Source: Panax quinquefolius
Lineage: Eukaryota; Streptophyta; Magnoliopsida; Apiales; Araliaceae
Direction: 5' to 3'
Assembly: GCA_020205615.1 (NCBI GenBank)
Contig: JAINUW010000118.1
Location: 1-64,000 of the forward strand
Length of the DNA: 64,000 bases
Both the position numbers and the translations under genes were made by a program. Positions 33,186 to 44,176 of this stretch are shown in pieces. The number at the start of each line of letters is the position of its first letter. Positions within the stretch are counted from its first letter, which is position 1. The notes under the pieces are model-generated. The model did not search any database, was not told the DNA's origin, and saw only the letters and a list, made by a program, of their open reading frames with translations.

Positions 33186-34346
33186 CTAATACATATAAAT
33201 TTTACATGTATACCTCACAAATTCATCAATCTCCTCGCAATTGAGAATAATGTAAGTATGCGCATCATGTAATTCTTGCTTAGAAAGGAATATGCGCTTT
33301 CCTTTTCCATAAGCACGACCTAGTAAACCAAATACAGAAATCTGACCATTTAGTTCAACATTACCCCCATCATCATGTCTCCGGACTCGATTGGCCTTTG
33401 TCAAGACTTCGTCGGGAAAATAGTTTGAGACAAATGTAAATATCTCATCGAAACTGTATGCCTCATATATCAACCCCTCGACATAAGCTTTATTCTTCAC
33501 CTCCCTCTTTAGGTTTCCCATGACCCTCTCGAAAGGGTACATACATCTATATTGAACTGGGCCATCAACACGAGCTTCATAGGGTAGATGGATTTGCAAA
33601 TGCTCCATAGAGTCGAAAAAACCAGGAGGGAATATTTTTTCAAGCTTACACGTGATCTCAATGATGTTCTTCTCAAGTATACACATGTCCTTATAAAATA
33701 ACATGCAATCGTTCAGACATGCATCGATCTTTTGATATCCAAGACCCAACTTCTTCACCATTTTTTTACAATAGTCATAGTTATCGGGCAATTTTTCACC
33801 GACAGGCAACATACTCTTAATGGCCCTCAAGAGTGACTCAAAACACTCATGGCTTATGTTGTGATTAGCCTTGATGTTAAGTAATGTCGCCACTGCAAAC
33901 AATGTAGTGTGCTTCGTGCAACCATGCCAAAACGGTTCGCTACCTTCGTCTAACAACTTAAAGAATGCTTTGGCATCAGAATTCATAGGTTGTTCTCTGC
34001 ATTGTTCCCAATCAAAATCCGGCCCTGCAATATCATGAACCATGTCATTCATACGATGGGTACTACTGCCTGGATTGTGTACTTGTGCGTTACCACTATC
34101 TCTTCTCTGCCCATGTGCCCACCAACATTCTTCGTAATTGTTCATGAACCCAGAAACAAGTAAATGATAGTTTACTATGTCTCTGTCCATATAATTTACA
34201 TTCTTACACTTCAAACAAGGACATCTTATCTTGTTCTGACCATTAACACATTCCGGGTGACTATACGCATAATTTAGAAATATTTGACAACCAGCTCTAA
34301 ATTCTGTTGTAGCACCTATCTGGGCACTTGACTTTCGTCGTCTCAT
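33186..34346 (-). CDS. CACTA transposase-related protein lacking catalytic core
   Basis: The ORF has 386 codons with no internal stop. Residues 1-80 look like the transposase-associated N-terminal domain of CACTA elements (Transpos_assoc): CPCLKC at 42-47, then a conserved GF...Y..W.AHG pattern. Residues 125-215 carry the following family region (GCTKHTTLFAV, LPVGEKLP, LGYQKIDACLNDC). After about residue 220 the sequence goes straight to the DUF4218 block (LEKIFPPGFFDSMEHL, LPYEARVDGPVQYR, MYPFERVMGNLKR). In full-length proteins several hundred residues of the DDE transposase (Transposase_21/tnp2) lie between. The ORF is thus an in-frame deletion product, or two exons joined. The start is the first Met, 20 bp from the boundary of the open frame. 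It cannot catalyse transposition; a regulatory or decoy role is speculation. Confidence 0.82.
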   Translation of the reverse strand: MRRRKSSAQIGATTEFRAGCQIFLNYAYSHPECVNGQNKIRCPCLKCKNVNYMDRDIVNYHLLVSGFMNNYEECWWAHGQRRDSGNAQVHNPGSSTHRMNDMVHDIAGPDFDWEQCREQPMNSDAKAFFKLLDEGSEPFWHGCTKHTTLFAVATLLNIKANHNISHECFESLLRAIKSMLPVGEKLPDNYDYCKKMVKKLGLGYQKIDACLNDCMLFYKDMCILEKNIIEITCKLEKIFPPGFFDSMEHLQIHLPYEARVDGPVQYRCMYPFERVMGNLKREVKNKAYVEGLIYEAYSFDEIFTFVSNYFPDEVLTKANRVRRHDDGGNVELNGQISVFGLLGRAYGKGKRIFLSKQELHDAHTYIILNCEEIDEFVRYTCKIYMY

Positions 34347-36386
34347 CTAACTACGGTCTGAATAGAGGTCCATGATACCACGGTACCTATATTGACATGA
34401 ATTATCGTATTCCCTTGTTAGAGATTTACAATTCAGCTCAATGCCGTTTATGATGCTTATAAATACATATAGATGTATATATATAACATGAGTGTGCATC
34501 ATATATGATTATTCAAAAATTGAACAAGGATACATGCCAAAACAAATTTACACAGCTTGAGATCAACTACCCAAAGGCATGGTATATTGTTATGGATCTT
34601 AAATTAGAATGAGGTATGGTCTTATGTCATCCTACATATTTTAACTGATACCAACCTAAAGCCAATAGATTCCTAGGGGTAGAATATGAATCATTGCATC
34701 ATGCATGGTCTGCATATGCATTGGGACAAGTCTAAATTACCCGACCAACGAAAATATTTTGGCAGAGTCTCCCCTATAATATGGACTATCCACATGCACG
34801 AGGGCATGCATACTTGACCATTTTTAGGCACATAAGAGCAACAAGAATGTATAAGCAATTAACATAACATCACATATACTCATTGCCTTTATATATTCTA
34901 GGGTCCATATCTAAACACAACAAAAACTCTTCTACGTAGGATAGGACATTAGGTGATGAAAATATCTTGATGGTCAAGTTTGAAGAACAACCAATGGACT
35001 TTTCTGAATGTGTTCTAGAAACTATAATGCAGCATATATCAAGATTGCAGAAGAAGACATACTATTAGTCCCTTAATGTGGGACTATTAGTCCTATAAAG
35101 TCATTTGATACAATCCAAAATATTACATACTATATACTTATTTTTGTGGCATTAGATTTCATAATGTTTGAATAATGTAACATTTTGTGGATTTTAAGAT
35201 CAAGGCGGTGCCCCAATAATGTAGGATAGAATATAAAGTACAAACTTATTTTTGTGGTGTCAAAAAAAACATCATCTCAAACATATGTGACATGTAGATG
35301 TATTAGAGCCAATAGTTTTATAAGAGAATTGACATAAAATACTTATATATATAAGCTAAAAAGAGATTCAATCAATCAGACTATAACAGGAATGCTTAAT
35401 AATGTGTGTGTGTGTATTTTTTTCCCCTCAAGTATATTTAAATGTTGATGAAATTAACAGCTGGTCTTCAATATTGTTGTTGTTTGTGTACATTGATTGA
35501 TTTAAGAGGTTAAATTGAAAGCTATCAATTTCTATTACAGTGCAGACAAACTCTTTGTCACCTAACACACAAAGGCTGTCCAATAATTGGAAACCCATTT
35601 CTTACCTAACCTACTAAATTATTAATTAATTAATATAATTTGGTGTTACATTATTTAGGATTAAAGTTGGAACTTTTGAATTGAATAAATAAATAATGTC
35701 TTATGGAAATAAATGGTGTAGGGAGTAGGGAGTAGGGAGTAGGGAGTAGGGAAGGTATAGCCAAAAAGACAAACCATGCACTATTTATATAAGAACCCCG
35801 CTATTAATATTATATATATACCTTTTATTGATTGTCTTCACTCTCTAACTAGGTCTAGGGTGTATTTATATTTATATATATATATATATAGTCCAAAACT
35901 CCCCACTGAAAATTTGATCATCAAATGCATGTCTGTTCGTCTTGTCTTTAATTTTCAAGTGAAAACCCCATAATTATTTTATTATTAAAGAACAGATGTT
36001 ATATTCACTACTTAATTTTCAATTATTACATCTTTTGTTGGGTTCCAGTCAGAAATTTAGCCACACATTAATACAACAAAATAAAATTAGTACATAGAAA
36101 TTTAGCCACTCATTAACACAACATTTAAATATACTAAGATTTGTATATGCTGAACCAAATAAAATTAATACATGGAAAGATTTTGGGATTTAGGGATAAC
36201 AAAAAGTTTAATTTAGGGATTAATTGGGGGTTACCGGCGTGGTGCAGCGGTGGTGCGGCGGTGGTGCGGCAGTCTCCCTCCCTCTTCTCTTCCCCCATAC
36301 TCCCTCTTCTCCCTCGTCTGTATCTCCCTCTTTTCTTTTCTTCTTTGTACTGATGTCGCGAACCTAAATCTTATTAAGTTTATGAG
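34347..36386. other. CACTA 5' region, non-coding
   Basis: AT-rich DNA between the transposase ORF start and the subterminal repeats. It has no ORF I would defend. It contains a GT run (35403-35416), a GGGAGTA tandem (35722-35752), a TA run (35872-35890) and a TC-rich/GGTGCGGC segment at 36238-36350. The promoter of the ORF should lie here; I could not fix a TATA box. Confidence 0.5.
35722..35752. repeat. GGGAGTA heptamer microsatellite
   Basis: Four to five perfect tandem copies of the 7-base unit. Confidence 0.9.
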
Positions 36387-36640
36387 AATCAGCGACCGCA
36401 TGCGGTCGCTGATTTTTAGTGATGTGGACATATCAGCGACCACTAGCGGTCGCTGATATAGATTAGTCGTCGCGCCAAAGTTTTGCACCAATTTTTGGGA
36501 GGGAAATTCTTCTCAGCGACCGATCAGCGACCATAGTCGGTCGCTAATCTTAACTAGTGACTAGAATCCTTCGATGTCGTATCTAGCGGTCGCTATTACT
36601 ATTATCAGCGATCGGATAGGGCGGTCGCTGATATCATTGG
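36387..36640. repeat. CACTA subterminal repeats (AGCGACC/GGTCGCT palindromes)
   Basis: About nine copies of AGCGACC or its inverse GGTCGCT lie within 260 bp. 36387-36414 is a perfect 28-base palindrome with half-site AATCAGCGACCGCA; 36431-36458 is a near-perfect one. Such subterminal arrays bind the element-encoded TNPA-type protein in En/Spm. Their position next to the terminal repeat supports the CACTA call. Confidence 0.85.
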
Positions 36641-36649
36641 TCGCAGATA

Positions 36650-36667
36650 GCCCTTTTTCTTGTAGTG
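36650..36667 (-). repeat. CACTA terminal inverted repeat (right end)
   Basis: The minus strand reads CACTACAAGAAAAAGGGC, the canonical start of many plant CACTA elements. The three bases after it (AAA) would be the target duplication, but the left end is missing so this cannot be confirmed. Confidence 0.9.
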
Positions 36668-37430
36668 AAATTTAAAAATATTGTTGAACAAGATAGAACT
36701 TTATTGTATCCAACCGAATTATTTTGGTTCGGATTCTAAACTAGTATGAACATCCCAATTCTGAAAAACTTTTATGCGCCTAAGGCAGATATGCTGGACG
36801 AAAATATCGTTCGAACATGTAATATTGATTAATACAGGGCATAACGGGCTGATCACCCCCGTGCCTGTAAGTTATGACGGTTTACAGATAAAGTTTTATT
36901 TAACCTTTTTGAAAATAGAAAATAATGTTCATAGTCTATCGACTGATCTCCATTTATAGTCAGTACGTAGTTTTAAAATTTTATATAGAATTGATATGTT
37001 GTTATTATTGGTTTAGCTTACTTCACAAATGTTGATTCGTTGTAGAAGTGTCATTCAAAGAAAACATTTAATCCTTTCAGCTAATATTTATTATTGCAAT
37101 TACTTGCTGGGAAATCAAATACTCATTCTTGCTTTAAATTTAAATGTTTTCAGCTAAGTGCGATCAACCAGAAGGCTCTGCTAAGAACAAGGGAAAAGGA
37201 AAGGTTGCCGAATAAGTTTGTGCTATCTTATGTAATAGTTTAACTTTATTAAGACAATGATATCTTTTGATTATCATGTAATGAATGTTTAAAGGTGGCG
37301 TACCTGGGATTAGACTCTGATTTATATAAATTAAGTTTGGTATTTATATTATTGTTATTATTATTAGTATTTTCCGCTCATAGAAATGGTATCGTGAAGC
37401 ACCGAGTACCTGAATTTTGGGGGAGTCACA
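36668..37430 (+). mobile_element. Element D 5' LTR, truncated on its left
   Basis: From about 36740 it matches the 3' end of the LTR at 43460-44176 nearly base for base (TTTTATGCGCCTAAGGCAGATATGCTGGA and onward). It ends TTTTGGGGGAGTCACA just before the primer site. The first ~3.4 kb of this LTR is missing at the CACTA junction. The CTGATCACCCCCGTGCCTG segment and GCTAAGAACAAGGGAAAAGG are conserved in both. Confidence 0.85.
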
Positions 37431-37433
37431 AGT

Positions 37434-37445
37434 TGGTATCAGAGC
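37434..37445 (+). other. Primer binding site of element D
   Basis: TGGTATCAGAGC lies three bases after the LTR end CACA. It is complementary to initiator-methionine tRNA and confirms plus orientation. Confidence 0.92.
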
Positions 37446-37654
37446 TTTAGGGTTAGAAACCTTAGGTGGGATAGACCTTAGGCTATAACCTTTGGACAGA
37501 GGGAAACGTTGAAAATACAAATAACTCATATAGAGTTTAAAATGAGATGAATTGAATAAATTCATCGTCAAACAAAATAAAAGATAACTTATATAAAACT
37601 ATTATTTGTTGTGTGTATATACTATATGCTAATCAGGATAATTTATGTGTGTAG

Positions 37655-38297
37655 ATGTCAGGTGAAAAAGGATTAGGATACCCTCAAATCGGAAAGAAGG
37701 AGCCAATATCAAAGCTAATAGCTGAAATAGAGGCTCGCAATGAAAGCAACTCGGATGAGGTGGTTATTGTGAAAAACATAGTACCAGATCTGAAAATGGT
37801 GGAACTGACAGATAGTGATTCGGACACTGAAGTTAGAGCTGATCAAGCATCAACGAAGGTGCAAAATTTGAGGAATAAGGTTTCTTCTATGGAAAAACTG
37901 TGGGAAATAGAAAAGTTGTTAAATAGTCAACTACGAAAGGCATTAATAGAAATAATGGAAGAACAAGATAAGCTTAAAATCCAAATTTATCAAATGGGAG
38001 CTTTAACAAAGCATGTGCAGCTCCAAGCAAGAAGGGGAAAAAAAGATGAAAGACCGTGATATAGGAAATTCCGATAACAACCAAAGGAACCTTAACCGAA
38101 TAGAAAAATGTACAAATTGTAACAAGAAACATGAAGGCTTGTGCCGAAAAGAGGAAAATGTTTGCTACAATTGCGGACATAAGGGACATTTTTCTCCTCA
38201 TTGTCCCAATCCAAAGCAAGGTGTCTGTTTTATTTGTGGGATAAAAGGTCATCAGGCGAAAGGTTGTCCAAGATCAAGAAAAAGGCGTAGTGAATAA
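37655..38297 (+). pseudogene. Extra ORF upstream of gag: coiled coil plus three zinc knuckles
   Basis: A first frame (37655-38059, 134 codons, ATG start) encodes an acidic protein with a serine/aspartate patch (DSDSDTE). A predicted coiled coil at residues ~70-120 reads NLRNKVSSMEKLWEIEKLL and on. It overlaps a second frame (38013-38297) holding CTNCNKKHEGLC, CYNCGHKGHFSPHC and CFICGIKGHQAKGC. Two of these fit CX2CX4HX4C exactly. A single frameshift near 38013-38059 probably split one ORF. It lies between primer site and gag, where standard chromoviruses have no gene. A second element in the window has a different ORF at the same position (61419-62204). Function is unknown; RNA binding is plausible from the knuckles. 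Confidence 0.6.
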
Positions 38298-38576
38298 GTA
38301 GTATAGGTTCTGTTGAGTAGGTGTGTTTGATGTAATATATGTGATAAGTATGTTTGTGTAATGTAATATTCTTAACTTTTGTATAAGTTGTAGTAGTAAA
38401 TTTTGACTTTTGTTGTCACAAAGGGATAACAGTATGTGCTATGTTATGTAAAGTACTATGACTTAGTTGAATGAATGTAAATCTATGTTTGATTAATGAA
38501 ATAAGTTTGATACATTAAACCTATATGATAAGGTTTAGAATGTAAAGAATAATTTATGGTCTTATTTAACCAGATA

Positions 38577-39770
38577 ATGCCACTAAAACGTCAAACTCGA
38601 AATCAAAGGGCAGAAGAATCTGTCAAAAACGCTGGGGGACAACAACCAGACTCGATGCAAAACTTTGTAAACATAGAAGCTCAAGCTATATAGCAGAGAA
38701 TGTCAGCTGCAGGGAACCAGCCAGATAATAGCTTGGCAAACTTCAAAGACTTCAAGGTTATAGAACCGCCAGAATTTAGAGGTACAACTAACCCTGTAGA
38801 AGCCCAAACTTGGGTTAAGGAGATAGAAAAAGCGTTTGTGATAGCTAGGGTAGCTGAGGGGCAAAAGACAGTTTTTGCCACCTACATGATGAAAGGGGAG
38901 GCAAATTTTTGGTGGGAAGAAAATCAAGCTAGAGCAGGAGAAGGTGTGGTAACTTGGGCTAGGTTTAAAACTCTGTTTTTCGAAAACTATTTCTCGTCTA
39001 TTTTTCAAAAACAGTTGCGGAGTATGCCACAAAGTTTAACGAATTGGCTAGGTTCACTCCGCATCAAGTTGATACGGAGGCTAGGAAGGCGAGAAGGTTT
39101 GAGCTGGGATTAAAATCCTGGCTCTACAACAAGGTGGCTGTGTTGTAGATCAATACCTTTGTAGCACTTTTAGAAAAAAGCTATTATAGTTGAGGAATGG
39201 AGTGAGGCCATGAGCCTCTATAACAAAGAGAAGAAGAACAAAGGCAAAGTTGAGGGAGCTTTGAAGGTGGAAAATAATAGTGGGAGTAGGAGTGGAAATG
39301 GAAAAAGAAAAGGGATCAATTTTGGGAATGTTCAAGTCAAACAGGAAGGTGTGAAGAAATAGGCTGTGCAGTGTAAGAATTATGGGAAAAACCATTCTGG
39401 TGAGTGTCTGAAAGGAAAATTTGTTTGTTTTAAGTGTGGGCATGAGGGACATATCTCTCACAAATGCCCCAATCCTTGGATGAACAGTGGGTGTTTTCTG
39501 TGTGGGTCGACAGAACATAAGGTTAAGGACTGTCCAAAAAGGAGAATGGAGGTAGGGAGTGTAACCACGACGAAAGGCAGCGGGACTCTGGCGATCACAG
39601 GACCAACTTCATCAAGCAAGCCGACAAAATCAAATGCAAGAGTCTTCAACATAACGGTCCAGGATACCGTGGCAGCTGATGATGGAACTCCAGGTACTAT
39701 TCGTATAACTTTTATTTTCGTATATATGATTTCCTTATATATAGTAAATTATTTTATAATGAAATTTTGA
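38577..39770 (+). pseudogene. gag: Gag of element D (stop codons and a frameshifting deletion)
   Basis: The start ATG at 38577 begins MPLKRQTRNQRAEESVKN. A TAG at 38694-38696 interrupts, then the capsid region follows: FKDFKVIEPPEFRGTTNP, AQTWVKEIEKAF, GEANFWWEENQARAGEG and FENYF. Near 39000-39020 a deletion removes about 20 residues and shifts frame; EYATKFNELARF follows in the new frame. After another TAG (about 39360) come the knuckles: CKNYGKNHSGEC (second Cys lost), CFKCGHEGHISHKC and CFLCGSTEHKVKDC (both intact). Homology ends with ARVFNITVQDTVAADDGTPG. No protease, RT or integrase follows before the polypurine tract. Confidence 0.85.
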
Positions 39771-39951
39771 AGGAGGAATTTGAGTTCTTTTAGAAATCAA
39801 ATTTCTATTTAATCAGATAGATAAGCTTTATGTTGAATAATAAAAGATCAAATTTGATTGAATATGATCGAGATCTACTTGCAATGACTGTGTATGCTAT
39901 ATACCCTGATATGTATAAGTTTTAAAACAGTGATTCTGTGGACGTAATCTT

Positions 39952-39967
39952 TATAAGGGAGGGTGAA
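39952..39967 (+). other. Polypurine tract of element D
   Basis: TATAAGGGAGGGTGAA lies directly before the LTR start TGTAATAACCCGATAA. Compare TATAAGGGGGAAGAA before the family-B LTR at 51630. Confidence 0.85.
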
Positions 39968-40359
39968 TGTAATAACCCGATAATTTTTATATAATTAAAT
40001 CAGAAATTTTGCATATAAATTTTTTTTATTTTAAAAGTGGGATTACGTGCAAGCTAAAGTATATGTATTTATGTAATAAATAAAAATTTATTTATTACAT
40101 GAATAATTACAAATATTTTTTAGAATTATTGATCATTATAAATTATATTCTTATAATAATTATTGATATAGTAAAAATATTTTTTATTATTTGTTTTCCC
40201 GAAAATATGATTATATATATTATTTAAATAATATATGAAATGATTATGGAATTATTATATTAATTATTTTATTATATGAATTTATTCAGATTAGTTAAGT
40301 TAATTATTTTAACTTAATTAATAATGTTATATATGCAAGATAAATTAGATATGGAATCC

Positions 40360-40885
40360 AAACCCTAATTCTGGATTTTGATCAAGGAATGAGAATAGTA
40401 ATATACTATTAATTATATTTCAGTGCTATAAATATGTAATGAATGTATAGACTGATAATGGTTGGTCAATTATGGTGTAACAGTAGAAAACCTAGTATTA
40501 CTATGTTCAATCCTAATTTGAAACTCAATTACGAGCTTTAGACTGTTATGTAATCGTGATAATGTGATCAATGACAGATATTATAGATTTTAATCTTAAT
40601 TAGGAAAACCCTAATTATTGGAAACCCTAGTTCTTAATTAGAAACCCTAATTTCCCAATTTAAAACCCTAATTGTCAATTTATTAACCCTAATTGCTAAC
40701 TTAGCAAGCTAAATTATAATTTATAAATCTTAAATCCTAATTTCAATATCTTTTGTAATTAGGAAACATAATGTGATTATGAAACTCTAACTGTCCATTT
40801 TTAGAAACTAAATTTTTAATATTTTAAACCCTAAATAAAAAGCCTAGAAAATTAAATTTTTGAAAACCTTAGGGTTAAACCCTAA
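40360..40885 (+). promoter_or_regulatory. Telobox cluster in D LTR
   Basis: Perfect AAACCCTAA motifs lie at 40360, 40606, 40642, 40663, 40826 and 40877, with further one-base variants. All lie 200-700 bp upstream of the TATA box. Teloboxes are known plant promoter and Polycomb-recruitment motifs bound by TRB-type Myb proteins. The inverse LTR has a matching cluster at 47666-48191. Confidence 0.65.
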
Positions 40886-41070
40886 GGGTTTGCCAAGATT
40901 ACATTTTCCCGTTAAAATCAAAAGCTAAGTGACCAAATTGCCCTTTTTCATTATTGAAGCTAGCTTGTCAAATTGGCTAATGCTTTAGTTGGTGAACCAC
41001 CTTAAGCTTAGCCATGTGCCTACAAACTCTACAATTCAGCCCTTTCCCAGCCAAATCAATTCCATACAAG

Positions 41071-41080
41071 TTATATATAG
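41071..41080 (+). promoter_or_regulatory. TATA box of D LTR
   Basis: TTATATATAG is followed 20 bases on by GAGAGAGAAA and a CT-rich leader. The inverse LTR has TATATATAG at 47462-47470 with the same flanks. Confidence 0.6.
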
Positions 41081-42289
41081 ATTAAGAGAGAGAAATATTC
41101 ATTATTTAGTTCATTTATACACCAACTCTCATCCAAGACCATCTCTCTCTAAAACCCACGAAATTTAATAGTGGATCAGTCCCAAAAACAAGCCTTGCTA
41201 CTTCCATTAACAGATCAGTAGCATAGAATCAAGCATTGTTCAAGTAAGGTATAAACCAAAACCTAAGAATCTGAACTTTGATTCCATGTTAGATCTTGTG
41301 TTTTAGTGTTTAAACATGTTGTTTATAGTTTATATAAGTGATCTGGGTTGATAGATGTTAGATCCATAACACCTATAGACTCGGGTTTGATGTTCAAAAT
41401 CTGGAAAAATTTTAAAATGTCGTCTGACAACGAATGTCAGACACCATAGATTTCATTCTATTTATTGTTTTGGTGCTTTAAATGTTTGCAGTTGTAGTAT
41501 GATATGAGTTCTGTATTCTGGAACTTGAATCAAGGTCATAGCATGAACAGATTGGAAGTTATGGCTGGTCAAACATAGTTGACCGACCATGACTTTCGGT
41601 TTTCTAGGGAACCCAGATTTGCCTAGAAGTGTCTGACAACATATTTGAAGCCTCTGATCTTGTAGGTTTTTTGTGTTATGAGTTTGTTGTTGTAATAGAA
41701 TTGTAGTATGTTACATGAACTTCAAAGTCATGCCTTTAGATCACCTAAATGATTAACAGAAAGAAAGTAGTGGCCGGTCAAAGTAGCTTAGTTGATCACG
41801 TTTTCTATTTTCTAGGAATCCAAGAAAACGCATGAACAAGTTTTCTGACAGGCTTTGACCGGACCAGATCTAGCGATTGTGTTGTTTTTATATGTGTTTT
41901 ATGTAATAGATCTGTACCCTTACATGTTGGCTACACACTGGAACTCTTATATCACAAAATCATTACCTAGATCACAAGTTGTGGAAGCCCAAATATGCTT
42001 ACACGAACTGTTCTTCATATCTGGGTAACCCAGAAAATGAAGAACAGCTCTGACAGCTTGTTCTTGAGCTTAGATCTTACATTTGGTACATGATATGACC
42101 GTGTTTGTTGTTGGATCTTGTAGAGTTACATTAGTACTACAATATCTAACAATTATCTTGCCCATAAACAACTTAGACAAGAAATTATTCACGGTCAAAC
42201 TATCTAACTCGAAACTGTATATGAATGTTCTTGGTGCTTAAGAACACCTAAGGCGACACTTTCTGTCGATAAAGGCTATAGCGACATAC

Positions 42290-43210
42290 TTTTTAATTTT
42301 ATTTAATTTATTTTCTAAAAATCATTTAAAAATAAAAATTAATTATTAAAAATTACAAAAAAAATTTAAAAATTATTTTAAGTTATAAAAATTAACTTTT
42401 AATAATTTGGCATATTTTTCATAAATATTAGTATTTATTTAAATATTATTGATATTTAATTTATTTAATAAATGCATTAAATAAATAAATTAAAAATAAT
42501 TTTATTATATTAAAAATCATTTTAAATGATAATAAGGTATTTAAAAATATTTGAAGTTATAAAATATAACTTTTAATATTTTAAAGTAAATTTCATTAAT
42601 TATTTAATATTAATGATATTAGAATTGTTGAATAATAAATTAGTTTAAAAATGATTTTTATATTATAAAAATTATTTTAAATGAAAATAAAGTGTTTAAA
42701 AATATTTTATGTTATAAAATATAAATTTTAATATTTAATTCAGAAATTTCATTAATAAATTAATATTAATGATATTAGATTTATTTATTAATTATATTAA
42801 ATAAATAGTTTAGAAATGATTTTATTGATTTAAAAATCATTTAAAAGGATATAAATGAATTAAAAATATTTTAAGTTATAATAAATGACTTTTAATATTT
42901 TGATAAGTAATGTATTAATATTTAAATATTAATGGTATTTATTTAAAAATAATTTTAATTATTTTCAAAATTATTTAAAGGTAATATTAATACTTTTAAA
43001 ATATTTAAAGTTATTATAAATAACTTTAATATTTTGGCAATGGTTTCATTAATATTTTAATATTGTTTAAATATTAATGATAATAGAATTATTTAATATT
43101 TAAATCATTTAATAATGATTTCGGTGTTTTAAAAAATCATGATAAATTATAATAATTGTTTAAAAATAATTATAAGTCATTTAAAAATAATATGACTGAT
43201 ATTTAAGTTA
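42290..43210. repeat. AT-rich degenerate repeats in D LTR
   Basis: Phrases such as ATTAATGATATTAGA, TTAAAAATCATTTTAAATGA and AAGTTATAAAATATAACTTT recur four to five times at about 150-200 base spacing. Many phrases are self-complementary. The inverse LTR shows the same block at 45230-46240. Confidence 0.7.
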
Positions 43211-44176
43211 TCTAAATGGATATTAAACTACATGATATAGTTTTAGACTCAATAATTACCCGATAAAGCTGTCGGTACACCGAAATGTTTCAGAAATTGA
43301 TCTGGACTTAGATATGTTGATTTGATAAGTGTTTGTTTGTGATCCAATGACTACTAAACATAGGTAACAATGTGATTAGGTTATGTGCTGACTACCAATA
43401 ACAGTACTATGTGTTATAGGATGTTATTCTAATCGAACAAATTATCTTATTAATGATAGGCTTCAAATTCTAGACTAGTATAAACATCCTGAATCTAAGA
43501 AACTTTTATGCGCCTAAGGCAGATATGCTGGATGAAAATATCGTTCGAACATGTAGTATTGATCAATACAGGGCATAATGGGCTGATCGCCCCCGTGCCT
43601 GTAAGTTATGATGGTTTACAGATGAAGTTCTGTTTAAACTTTTCGAAAATAGAAAACAATATTCATAGTCTGTCGACTGATCCCCATTTATAGTTAGTAC
43701 ATAGTTTTAAAATTTTATATAGAATTGATATGTTGTTATTATTGGTTCAGCTTACTTCATAAATGTTGATTCATTGTAGAAGTGTCGTTCAAAGAAAACA
43801 TTTAATCCTTTCAGCTAATATTTATTATTGTTATTACTTGTTGGGCAATCAAATGCTCATTCTTGCTTTAAATTTAAATGTTTTCAGCTAACTGTGATCA
43901 ACCAAAAGGCTCTGCTAAGAGCAAGGGAAAAGGAAAGGTTGTCGAATAAGTTTGTGCTATCGTATGTAATAGTTTAACTTTATTAAGACAATGATATCTA
44001 TTGATTATCATGTAATGAATGTTTAAAGGCCGTGTACCTGGGATTAGACATTGATTTATGTAAATTAAGTTTGGTATTTATATTATTGTTATTATTATTA
44101 GTATTTCCCGCTCATAGATATGGTATCGTGAAGCACCGAGTTCGGGTTTCAAGTACCTAAATTTGGGGGAGTCACG

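Larger units (their letters stand above)
33030..36667 (-). mobile_element. CACTA (En/Spm) transposon, one end only
   Basis: The right end at 36667 has the CACTA terminal inverted repeat with palindromic subterminal repeats, and a minus-strand CACTA transposase-type ORF lies inside. I searched 32918-33200 for the matching left CACTACAAGAAA end and found none, so the left end is truncated or replaced. The element abuts LTR D at 36668. Confidence 0.75.
39968..44176 (+). mobile_element. Element D 3' LTR (4.2 kb)
   Basis: Runs from TGTAATAACCCGATAATTTT to GGGGGAGTCACG, where CACA would be expected. Its 3' end matches the 5' LTR at 36740-37430. It contains a telobox cluster (40360-40885), a TATA box (41071), repeated TTTGACCGG/GGTCAA segments (41570-41870), and a very AT-rich degenerate repeat region (42290-43200). 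It ends inside an integrase reading frame, so the element was inserted in a family-B pol gene. Confidence 0.85.

Noticed and set aside
36141..36491. Small ORFs on both strands at the CACTA end (68-86 codons)
   Set aside because: They cover the pyrimidine-rich and palindromic subterminal DNA of the transposon; no domain and poor composition.
40360..40885. Interstitial telomeric repeat
   Set aside because: AAACCCTAA copies are spaced irregularly by unrelated bases and lie in the U3 of an LTR; a telomere remnant would be a tight tandem of the 7-mer.
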